NCBI GenBank assembly: GCA_024516155.1
Contig: JAJJXM010000141.1
Span: 1 to 38,039, forward strand
Reading direction: 5' to 3'
DNA: 38,039 nt
Source of the DNA: Pyronema omphalodes
Lineage: Eukaryota; Ascomycota; Pezizomycetes; Pezizales; Pyronemataceae
Part shown: positions 27,567 to 35,461 of the stretch, in pieces
Layout: every line of letters begins with the position of its first letter
Position numbering within the stretch: the first letter of the stretch is position 1
The notes under the pieces: model-generated
The model's input: the letters and a program-made list of their open reading frames with translations, nothing else
Databases searched by the model: none
Told to the model about the DNA's origin: nothing
Position numbers and translations under genes: made by a program

Positions 27567-29728
27567 GAATCAATGACCTCCTGATCCTCCATTTCCCAAA
27601 TCCTTGGTTGCGCATCAGACATATGAGTGTCTTCCTCATCTTGCCTTACTGCAGCAGTCTTTGCCTTCTTGGCTTCCTTGGGCTTTTCCTGTCCTTGCCC
27701 TTCTTCATTATCTTCATCATCCCGCTTCCTCTTTCCTGAAGAAGCTACCTTTCCATCCTTTGCCAGGTCAGTTCCCCCAACTGTCTTCTTTGCATAGCAG
27801 TCGTACATTCTATGACCAGCACGACCACATCGCCAACATTCAGCCTTATCTTTCTTGTGTTTGTTGATCTCGGCTTGGGGTACTCCTTGCAAAGCCTCCC
27901 TTCCTGAGGCATAAACCGCCGGTTTATCTGACTTCCTGTCCTTTTTCCCAGCAAATTCCTTCTTAGATCTATTATCCTTAACCTTTCGGTCCTTCTGCTG
28001 CACCTCACGTGGGCGAGCAGCTTCCCTTTCTTTCCCTTTATCCTTGCGTTCCCCACCCACTTCTAAGGTCCTTTTCTTTGTATACCCCAATTCTTCATTC
28101 AAGCCTTCAACAACATGTGCAGCTTCTTTGACTGCATGAATCAGGGCAACATCATCATTGGGAACCTCTCCACACCTTTGGTAAACCATCTTCTTGATAG
28201 CTAGTGTCATAGCCTCCCATATCACATTCCTAAACATAGGGCCCAGTGCTCCAACGCGCATATTCAGATCCTCCAACTTAGTGATATAATCATCGATATC
28301 ACCATCGTATTGTAGTTCTGTAATGCGTTTGACATCCTTCTGAGCCTCCCTCTTATCCTCGAACCTTGTCTCAAATGCACTGGAAAATGCAGCCGAAGTA
28401 TCCTTCAATTTCTGTTTCTGAATAGACTTCCTGCGCTCCTGGTGCCATGCTAAAGCCTTGTGGGTGAATAGACTACCTACCCACTTAACCTGCGCATCTT
28501 CATCAGGCCAGGATGTGGCATATGTTTCCACGTAATCCTGTACTGACATCCACCAGGCCCTAAGCAGAGTCTTGTCTTTTCCTGAGAAAAATTGAGGTGC
28601 CTTGAGTTCCGGCATCTTGGGTCTCTTTGGTGCATCTCTGGGTCCTTGGATCTTGTCGATAATGGAAGTGAGGAATCTTGTTGCATCCTCCTCAGCTTCT
28701 CTTTCTTCTCTAGTCTTTTGGCCAGGGGGCCTTTCTGGCTGTCCGGGTCTTCCTTGACCATCATCGGAGGGCTCAGGAGGGGGAATGGTAACCCTTCTTC
28801 TTGGAGGGCCATTGCCTCCTCCTCCATTTCCTCCTGCTGCTGCAGGGGGTGTGTCGTTTCTAGAGGGTGGTAGATTTGTGTCTACTGCCACCTGAAAAAT
28901 GCTTGGGGAGACAGTTCTGCGTTGGGGTTCGTCCTGTACCGCATCCGCAAGTGACTGTGCATCGATAGGTAGGTTGTTGGCTGTCATGTCCATGACCCTT
29001 TGAATGACCTTATCGATAATCTCCTTCTTCTCATTTTCCCTCTCTGTCTCGTACTCCAAAAGCCTTCGTTGCTGTTCTTGCTCATTGTGGGCTAAAAGAC
29101 GGATTTGCTCGTCCCTTTGTTGGTCAGCCTGGTTCTTTGTGGCTGCCCAGCCTTCAACACTGAAGTTCCATCCTTGTTGATGGTTGGAGAATCCTTGGAG
29201 GTAATCATTGATGATCTGTACACCAATGTTGAGTTGTTGAACAGCCTGGTGGTTGGCTGTTTGCTTTTCTTGAGCGTCCGTGGCTAGTTCACCAAGGGCG
29301 TTCCAAACCTGAGAACTGAATTCATTGCTTGACTGGATGAGTCTAACAATGGCTGTTTGGTTGAGTTCTCTGTCGATGTCGCCTTGTCGAATAACAACAT
29401 CGTAGGCATTTTGCATAATGCCTGACATTTCTTGGTACAGATTCTTGACGTTTTGCATATCGGTCTGCACAGAAACTCCTTCTTTCTTCAGGGCTTCAAT
29501 CAATGCCTGCACATCTTGTTCAGTTGTCTCCATCCTGCCAACCATCTTGACGAACCATTCTGGAAGTTGGTCCCTGCTGACAGTGGTTCCCTGGCGAACT
29601 ACAGCTTTACCAGCTGCAGAGAGTTGGTCCCATGATTGAGGGCGATGGACTTCCACCATATCTCCCATGGAAACATCGTCATCGTGACGGGCTGCCGGGG
29701 ATGCAGTGATTCTGCGGTAGGAGGACAT
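27557..29728 (-). CDS. element E gag, 723 residues
   Basis: Intact Gag of element E, starting MSSYRRITASPAARH 109 bp after the 5' LTR and stopping at TAG 27557-27559. The first 270 or so residues are rich in Gln/Glu and look coiled-coil (for example ENEKKEIIDKVIQRV). A low-complexity Gly/Pro/Arg segment follows (around 300-350), then the capsid-like retrotransposon Gag domain (about 370-540: FFSGKDKTLLRAWWMSVQDY, FTHKALAWHQ, FETRFEDKREA), a Lys/Glu-rich basic region, a CCHC knuckle CWRCGRAGHRMYDC (about residue 640) and an acidic tail with a KRKRDDED-like nuclear-signal candidate. At over 700 residues it is long for a gypsy Gag, mainly because of the N-terminal coiled coil. Confidence 0.95.
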   Translation of the reverse strand: MSSYRRITASPAARHDDDVSMGDMVEVHRPQSWDQLSAAGKAVVRQGTTVSRDQLPEWFVKMVGRMETTEQDVQALIEALKKEGVSVQTDMQNVKNLYQEMSGIMQNAYDVVIRQGDIDRELNQTAIVRLIQSSNEFSSQVWNALGELATDAQEKQTANHQAVQQLNIGVQIINDYLQGFSNHQQGWNFSVEGWAATKNQADQQRDEQIRLLAHNEQEQQRRLLEYETERENEKKEIIDKVIQRVMDMTANNLPIDAQSLADAVQDEPQRRTVSPSIFQVAVDTNLPPSRNDTPPAAAGGNGGGGNGPPRRRVTIPPPEPSDDGQGRPGQPERPPGQKTREEREAEEDATRFLTSIIDKIQGPRDAPKRPKMPELKAPQFFSGKDKTLLRAWWMSVQDYVETYATSWPDEDAQVKWVGSLFTHKALAWHQERRKSIQKQKLKDTSAAFSSAFETRFEDKREAQKDVKRITELQYDGDIDDYITKLEDLNMRVGALGPMFRNVIWEAMTLAIKKMVYQRCGEVPNDDVALIHAVKEAAHVVEGLNEELGYTKKRTLEVGGERKDKGKEREAARPREVQQKDRKVKDNRSKKEFAGKKDRKSDKPAVYASGREALQGVPQAEINKHKKDKAECWRCGRAGHRMYDCYAKKTVGGTDLAKDGKVASSGKRKRDDEDNEEGQGQEKPKEAKKAKTAAVRQDEEDTHMSDAQPRIWEMEDQEVIDSDF

Positions 29729-29823
29729 TGCTGAGTAGTAGGTGCTTTGTGAAATTGATCTTGCTTGCCCTAGAAGAGGGTTTTTTCGTTATCGTATCGA
29801 TTAATAAACTTGGTAGCTTGTAG

Positions 29824-29835
29824 CCTTAAGTTTAT
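29824..29835 (-). promoter_or_regulatory. element E predicted self-primer binding site
   Basis: Minus strand: after LTR end ...TTCACA and a two-base gap (CT) comes ATAAACTTAAGG. It is the exact 12-base reverse complement of CCTTAAGTTTAT inside the LTR. No TGG-type tRNA site is present. Confidence 0.78.
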
Positions 29836-29837
29836 AG

Positions 29838-31245
29838 TGTGAACCTGGGCACAGCTTCGACTATGCAGAGGCTTATCCGATTGTATCTCTAGTGCTTCGT
29901 TCTCAGTGTTGACAGACACTTCGTTCCCAAGAACAGACAGACACTTCGTTCCCAAGAACTAATAGAGCTTATCCAAAGATAAAGCTAGGAAGAGAATTAA
30001 TCGATCACAGGCGGAATAAACTTAAGGGTTGTCTTTGGAGGTATTCGTTGGTGTAAATAGGTATCGTTGCGTAGAGGATCAAATGGTTGATGATGGAGGA
30101 GAGAGAGGGAAGACAAAGGCTCTGTTATAGACCTTCGTCTACAAGTTCGCCCAGACTTCCTAGGGAACCAATTTCCAAACCGAGCCTAGGAGATAAAACA
30201 AGAGTCATTTCTGAGACGCATCTGCTGATAGATTGCATCATACGAAGTGCGTAATCACATTGATTACTTGCTTGCATGATGCTTGCTATCGTCAGACTAA
30301 TCCTTGACATTCCTCTTTGTACTACCACACCTTCCAATCAGGTGTCAGGGTTATGAGTCATATGGGAGGGCAACTCCGCTTGACTGCATAATGCATGAAC
30401 TCCTCTGACAAATAACATGTGAGTCATTTATCTTGTGAGTCGTGCTATCATAGATCTCCCTAGAGAATCTCGATTGCGAATGGAGGAATCTGACATCATA
30501 AGGCATCCATGCCCCACCGGAGTGGATCACTCCGACACATTCCTGTGTGATGTCATTATGGCTCCACCTGCGCGCACTTGCGCGCAGCCACACCCTGGTG
30601 TGGATGCAAACGCCGAGCTGTTCCTTGGTTGGTAGTCAATAGCCTAAGGGCGCGTCATATCGGTTCCACCAAACAGTTTCCTTGAGAGGGTTGCATGCTT
30701 ATGGACGTCGTCTCATGCCTTAGCAATCTTGACCCTTGTCCATAGCCCCACTCCTGTTTGCCGACCAGACTCTGCCTTATCTTCCTGGCTGACCATTCAC
30801 CCAACTAAGTAACACCGGATGATTTCTTCGCACTGCTCTGCACATCCTTGGAACTCTCTTCCGATGCAGACCCCTTTGTAGCCGTGAAGTTCCGAACACT
30901 CGTCAAGTATAAGGAGGTGTCCTTTCGTCTTCGTCTTCGTTCTCCATCAGCGTCGTTCGTAGTTGCGCAAGGGTAAGTCGACACCCATGAGGTAAGTGTT
31001 CCCCAATCTCTTCTCTTCTGAATCCTCCCAAACTGACATTGAATAATAGTTGCGACGCCTCGGGCCGGGATCCTCGTGAGGTCCTATCGGAAAGTCACGA
31101 ATCACGTGACGTGGCTTGTCGGAGCTCCTCTGGGGGTTCCGGCCCGGGATACTAACTGACTATTCATTCTCTGTCGAGTTTGCCATATTCTCCATTGCGT
31201 TATATATGATACCAATTCTATCCTCACACATTTTAGGGTGTGACA
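29838..31245 (-). repeat. element E 5' LTR, 1408 bp
   Basis: Read leftwards TGTCACACCC...GGTTCACA. It has exactly the same length as the 3' LTR. U3 has the hairpin cluster and a TATA-like TATTTA (30054-30059, minus). The predicted RNA start is near 30027, leaving about 190 bp of R-U5, which includes the 24-bp direct duplication. Flanked on the right by the ATGAT duplication. Confidence 0.96.
30016..30059 (-). promoter_or_regulatory. element E TATA-like box and predicted RNA 5' end (self-primer)
   Basis: TATTTA (30054-30059) lies 32 bases upstream of CCTTAAGTTTAT (30027 to 30016, minus strand), which pairs with the predicted primer site after the LTR. The RNA start is inferred from the TATA spacing and the complementarity. 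Confidence 0.62.
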
Positions 31246-31250
31246 ATGAT
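31246..31250. repeat. right target-site duplication of element E
   Basis: ATGAT, identical to 22281-22285; it begins right after the LTR end GTGTGACA. Confidence 0.92.
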
Positions 31251-32265
31251 GTCGGTGCAGAGGTAACCCTACCACCTATTTTTCCCTGAATACAGAGAGG
31301 TAATCTGTATATTCGGCTGGTGTTATTCCTTCCAGGGGATTATGCTTGTTCTTCGCCGTTCGGGTTATTGTACCGGTGAGTTCTAATTCTTCGGAAGTGG
31401 CAATTGATCTTGCGGGAGCGGGTTCCCAGTTCCCCGGTTTCTTGGGGTTGGCTGGCGCTTGCGGGGGTTGCCACGAACACATTGCGGCGAGTCGGCATCA
31501 TCCTTGGTGCATTCCGAGCGCATAGATCCCCGTACACTTTCTGTATGCTTGTCCTCCGACTCTTCCACTTCTTCTTCTTCGTCCTCCTCTATACTTCCTC
31601 CCCAGAGTTCTTGGATGCGAAGCTCATCTTCCTCATCAGTCAGGAGCATCTCTTCCGGCCCTTCCATACCATAGGCGTGCTCCTCTTCCTCATTTATCTG
31701 TCGATTATATTCCTCTTCCGCTCCTCGTTCTGGCACGGTCGTGGCATGGGGTGAGGTAACAAGCCAGTTCTTTCCGCATCTTTCAGAATTGAACACAATC
31801 GTTCCTTCCTTCCAGTCGATGCTGGGATTGTGTTTCCGCAACCAAGGCAGTCCAGGATGATGGGTGCGTTGCCAATGGTGATACAGTGGAGCCTAATTTC
31901 TTCCTTATGGTCGTTGATAACCATGGCCACCATGGCATCGTGTGTTACTGGGCCCCCATCCGATTCCCGTCTGTCTACATCGAGAACCTTTCGTGGGGTT
32001 AATCTTTTCGCGCAGGGCAATCCCTGCTGTTTCACGTATTTTCGATCTATAAAATTCTCCGTGTCCCCGCAGTCGATCATGGCCGTTGTGTGGTATTCTT
32101 TCTTATTTTGTCCTATTATCTTGACTCGCAGGATAATCTTTCCGTTCCTCCGTATGGTCCTGCACTCGAAATTCTATCCGCCGGTCCTGCCGTGGTTGAA
32201 CTAGTCGGCGACAGTTGCCACAGGAATCGACCCTTTTCTTTTATTCCGAAGGACTTTCTTTTCCC
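31251..32265 (-). pseudogene. C1 protease and acidic linker, frameshifted
   Basis: Read leftwards from the gag-pol shift site. The protease has AMIDCGDTENFID (near 32075; Cys replaces the usual Ser/Thr after the catalytic Asp) and a later part (IGNAPIIL, then a frame change near 31850 into RKHNPSIDWKEGTIV). A very acidic linker rich in Glu/Asp follows (31545-31760). The frame changes again near 31480, and the last part reads ITPAEYTDYLSVFREK, the usual sequence just before RT. The reading resumes at 22280 on the other side of element E. A one-base loss near 32150 relative to C2 is also seen. Confidence 0.85.
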
Positions 32266-33148
32266 AACGTCTCCCCAAGTCCTTCTTCTGCTAATGTAGT
32301 TTCCGCCGCTCGGTAAAACGTCTTACTTGGGCACTTCGCAGTGTAATGTCCCACATTTCCTCAGTTAAAACATTCGTTATTCCGCTTTCGCGTCTCCTCC
32401 TCAATGCTATCCCTTGGTCTCGGTCGACGAGTGGAATCTAATGCCATCGGTTCAGGCTCGGAGGGTCCAGAGTCGTGTCCCTGCCCTTTAAGTGAGGGTG
32501 CTGATAGAATTGAGGTTCGTATTGGGTCCTCAGTGTTCGGAAATTGAATGGTCGGTTATCTAACGCTATAGCCTTGTTGGCGAATTCGGTGAGGTCCGTT
32601 GGTCGTTCATCGAGGAGTGCTAACTGTCGTTGGACGTCTGTGTTTAGTCCATCACTGAATTGATCGATGTATGTTTCGTCGTTATATCTTCAGTCGGATT
32701 TGATTCTCTGAAATTCAGCCCAGTATCTAGCGGCTGATCGCGCGCCCTGCCTGATCATCTTCAATTTTCTTCTTGCTACTTCTTTGGAGTTGGCTTCCCC
32801 GAAAGCCCTACTGACAGCGGTCTTGATGGTCGCCCAGGTTGTGTATACGCTTTGCCTGTCGTTGATGAACGGCTCGATCCATGCCCAAGCGTTACCTCTG
32901 CATCGGGAGCTCGCATCGTTTACCTTTTTTTGTTCGGTGTCAAACCTATTACCTTCGCAATTGAAGTTCAGTTCGCACTGCGTCAGGAACGCCCTAAGCT
33001 TGGTCCTTTCCCCATAGTACAACTCCGGGTCTTCCACCTTGGGGTTACTGTTTGTCGTGGGTCGATGGAGTTGGACGAGGATCTGCTTCAGCTGCTCCTG
33101 GGTCGTTGTGACCGGAGTGACAAGTCCTAGTCCTGCCGGGGTCGCCAT
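32240..33148 (-). pseudogene. C1 gag
   Basis: Family C Gag from MATPAGLGLVTPVTT at 33148. The capsid-like region has LRAFLTQCELNF, NAWAWIEPFIND and RYWAEFQRIKSD, then a TGA at 32690-32692 where C2 has TTA (Leu). A one-base loss near 32490 changes frame. In the zinc knuckle the second Cys is a TGA (C2 has TGT), leaving a stop followed by GNVGHYTAKC. The gag end keeps the slippery GGGAAAA at 32259-32265. C2 supplies an intact version of the knuckle for comparison. Confidence 0.88.
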
Positions 33149-33359
33149 TTCCGCAGGGTCGTCGGTGGAGGTATGGAGAAGTTCGGGGGATTAGGGGGTC
33201 TGCGGTCTGGATGGTTGTTCGGGGGTCCCTGGGCTTGCCGATCCGGGCGGTTCTTGTTCGATATGTTCTCCGAGCTTTTTTAACTGAAAGGACACCACTG
33301 TGTGCGTCTACTTATGGGTTTTTCTGTCTTTTCGTACCGCGTTGGGTGTCGTACATAGG
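33149..33359 (-). other. C1 leader between primer site and gag
   Basis: About 210 bp of untranslated leader, GC-rich near the gag start, with nothing coding recognised. It begins just past the predicted primer site. Confidence 0.5.
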
Positions 33360-33369
33360 ACGCAATCAA
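33360..33369 (-). promoter_or_regulatory. C1 predicted self-primer binding site
   Basis: The minus strand reads TTGATTGCGT, the exact reverse complement of ACGCAATCAA in the LTR (33566-33575). The latter lies about 35 bases after the TATAA at 33608-33612 (minus). With a two-base gap as in A and E, the LTR would end at 33371. Confidence 0.6.
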
Positions 33370-33370
33370 A

Positions 33371-34150
33371 TACCACACTCCGTGTCCACGGTTTACTGAT
33401 GACAAGCAGCGCGGGGTTTCAGGGAAGGGCGGGGCGGCAGCGGCTTGGGGAAGGCTTGGAGGTTCGGGATGGGTGAGGGTCTGCTGGGGGAATCACAGGT
33501 GAGTTTAAGACAGATGGAAATGTCACAAGGGAACTTTTGTAGATAGGATTGTAGTAGATAGAAACTTGATTGCGTGAAGAAATAAACTAAGTACAAATCT
33601 CCTCCTCTTATACTTGTTCCTACATGACCCGTGACTCAGCGTTCACTGCCTGCGGAGAATGCTTCAATGCTAACCGCCCTGATAAACGAAATACATGACC
33701 AACATTCCCCACCACTGCCAACGGCCGTAATTCCAAATAATAGAACAAGGAAACAATACATACCACAAGATAACTACCTCGCTAACCGCCGTAATTCCAA
33801 ATAACAAAGAAACAATACATACCAAAAGATAACTTGCTAACTGCCGTAATTCCAAATAACAAAGAAACAATACATACCAAAAAGATAACTACCTTGCTAA
33901 CCGCCGTGATTCGAAATACATAACAAAGAAATAAAAGATTCCAACATTTGCCTAACCGCCGTGATACCTAAAATAATCCTAAATAATAAATATTTCCTAA
34001 CCTATGAAAATCCCCTGCAAGGGGCCCAGCCCCTTGCCCTAACCCTTTCCCTATCACTTCATCATTGCTTAGCAGGTTGCTAGGGTGATGGTAACCACCC
34101 ATAGCCCTGCAGTGGTAACAGCGGAGGCCTGTCACGGGAGCGTTGTGACA
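33371..34150 (-). repeat. C1 5' LTR, about 780 bp
   Basis: Read leftwards it starts TGTCACAACGCTCCC at 34150. The proposed end is GTGTGGTA at 33371, two transitions away from the expected GTGTGACA; the end is therefore inferred from the primer site. It contains a clear TATA (GTATAAG, 33607-33613 minus), an upstream array of degenerate tandem repeats, and a hairpin GCAAGGGG/CCCCTTGC (34017-34037). No second copy lies in the window to confirm the borders. Confidence 0.6.
33669..33975. repeat. degenerate tandem repeat, six units of 49-64 bp, in C1 LTR
   Basis: Units share GCTAACCGCCGTRATT followed by AAATAACAAAGAAACAATAC-like sequence. GCCGT-type cores start at about 33675, 33724, 33788, 33843, 33903 and 33958. 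The array lies immediately upstream (minus strand) of the TATA box, where enhancer repeats often occur in LTRs. Confidence 0.75.
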
Positions 34151-34225
34151 GTCATGTGTCCTCCCACAGTTGCATCCATCGGTTCCTTCCGGTCCAGCAG
34201 TTTGAATATGATTGTTCTTCTCTTT
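34151..34225. other. short unassigned stretch between C1 and copia copy 2
   Basis: 75 bp between the C1 LTR start and the copia LTR. No gene or repeat recognised; it could be host DNA or LTR-derived. Confidence 0.4.
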
Positions 34226-34381
34226 TGTGTGAGATTGCGCCTAAGGCCTTAGTGGCTAGGTGGTGGTGGAACCTCACTAGGTATATGCACTGTGTGGTTC
34301 AGTCGCTGTTGCTGCTCCTTACACTCGTGAATATACTCTGCTTCCACCGCCCCGTTCGTCTCTCTGCGCGACCTTTTGACA
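34226..34381 (+). repeat. copia copy 2, 5' LTR
   Basis: Homologous to the copia LTR at 4611-4771 in opposite orientation: shared blocks include GCGCCTAAGG, CTAGGTGGTGGTGG-like sequence and the end GACA followed by the identical 16-base primer site. The left border (TGTGTGAG at 34226) is approximate because the terminal repeat has diverged. Confidence 0.75.
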
Positions 34382-34397
34382 GGTTATGAGCCCTTGC
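34382..34397 (+). promoter_or_regulatory. copia copy 2 primer-binding site
   Basis: GGTTATGAGCCCTTGC directly after the LTR, identical to copia copy 1 while the flanking sequence differs. It is complementary to the initiator tRNA-Met anticodon arm. Confidence 0.85.
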
Positions 34398-34471
34398 ATC
34401 TAAAACTGCATCTATTCTTTCACTACTGATTTACTATAATCCTTTACCCTTCTCTAATACTATATCATCAA

Positions 34472-34690
34472 ATGGAGTCCGCTCAGGAGCCTACTGCCTT
34501 GAAGTGTTGTATTCTTACGGTGGCAAACTTCGACGAATGGAAAGACCCGATCCCCTTCCTTCTGGCTGGAAGGAGTGCCTGGATCATTGTCAATGGCAAG
34601 GAAACTCGCCACCCCAGAGGCACCGGTTAGCAAGCCGTTCGGGATCTTCTCTACTTTGATGAAAGAGCAGCCAAAGCGACTCAGTATGTA
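34472..34690 (+). pseudogene. copia copy 2 gag, N-terminal fragment
   Basis: Starts MESAQEPTALKCCILTVAN and matches copia copy 1 Gag through SAWIIVNGKET. A TAG at 34628-34630 interrupts it, after which homology continues (AVRDLLYFDERAAKATQ) to about 34690 and then ends. The rest of the element is absent. It is on the plus strand, opposite to copy 1, and clearly an older, separate insertion. Confidence 0.85.
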
Positions 34691-35046
34691 ATGGCGAACA
34701 AGGGACAGATAGCTGACCAAGAACCTGAGGGCTCTTCTCAATTATTCACTCTTGATCTCAATGAAGATATCCTTATAATAACTTCAACGTTAGAAACTCT
34801 TAAGCTGTGTCGAGCATCAACTTAAAGATTTCCGTGATGAGCAGTTAAGGAAATAAACAAAGATATCAAGGGACAAAGAGATCCAAAGACAGGGACGAAA
34901 ACGAGGACATAAACAAAGACCGACAAAGTATTCGAATTTGTAAATAAACATCTACCTGTGTAAGGAAAAAAGAAAAACCAAATAAACAAACAAAGAAACA
35001 ATCCTCTTATATACGGTTTTTCCTCCTTACGCGCCGAGCCACTACT
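34691..35046. other. unassigned AT-rich stretch
   Basis: About 355 bp with purine-rich plus-strand runs (ACAAAG and AAATAAACA units). No coding potential or repeat family recognised. It lies between a truncated copia gag and a MITE-like element and could hold decayed LTR sequence. Confidence 0.4.
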
Positions 35047-35435
35047 GGAGGACTTCCCATCGCTCTATTGGACCCTTATAGGAGCAATGTTTTGCATTTT
35101 GGGCCAATAGAGTGGGGTGTCTATAGCTCTATAGAACAGGCGCATACATAGGGGGGGTCAAACCCCCCTATCTATAGAAATTGACTATTGACGGTCTATA
35201 GAAACACCTCGCTTCTATGCATTTGGCCCTACAAACGCGACGTGAAGAGATTTTACGTGCTAAGTCGGGTGTCAGCCGCCCTTCAGTCCAGCATTCGCGT
35301 GAACCCGTGATCTAGCCACTAGCGAGTAGGCTGAAAGCTATAGAACGTCAGGCCGTTCTGAAGGGAAGTCATCCCTTCTATTGATGTTCTATAGCTATAG
35401 AACACCTCCTCTAATAGAGCGAGGAGAAGTCCTCC
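35047..35435. mobile_element. MITE-like element, 389 bp, with terminal inverted repeats
   Basis: The ends are inverted repeats matching at 21 of 23 bases (GGAGGACTTC...CGCTCTATT at left and its complement at right). No coding capacity. The interior is built of repeated CTATAG/CTATAGAAC motifs and several palindromes: GTTCTATAGCTATAGAAC (35386-35403), GAAGGGA/TCCCTTC (35360-35378), AGAACG/CGTTCT (35342-35358) and AGGGGGGGT/ACCCCCCT-type near 35148-35170. The left flank has TA but no clear target duplication on the right. Family unassigned; it would need a transposase from elsewhere. Confidence 0.72.
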
Positions 35436-35461
35436 ACTTGCAGATTTTTCAAGAAAAATAA

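Noticed and set aside
22286..31245. Repeat-induced point mutation as the cause of LTR differences
   Set aside because: The differences mix C/T, A/G and transversions without a clear CpA to TpA bias, and element E has no stop codons. The same holds for A2 LTRs.
33669..33975. CRISPR array
   Set aside because: Repeats are degenerate, contiguous units without unique spacers, in a eukaryotic transposon LTR.
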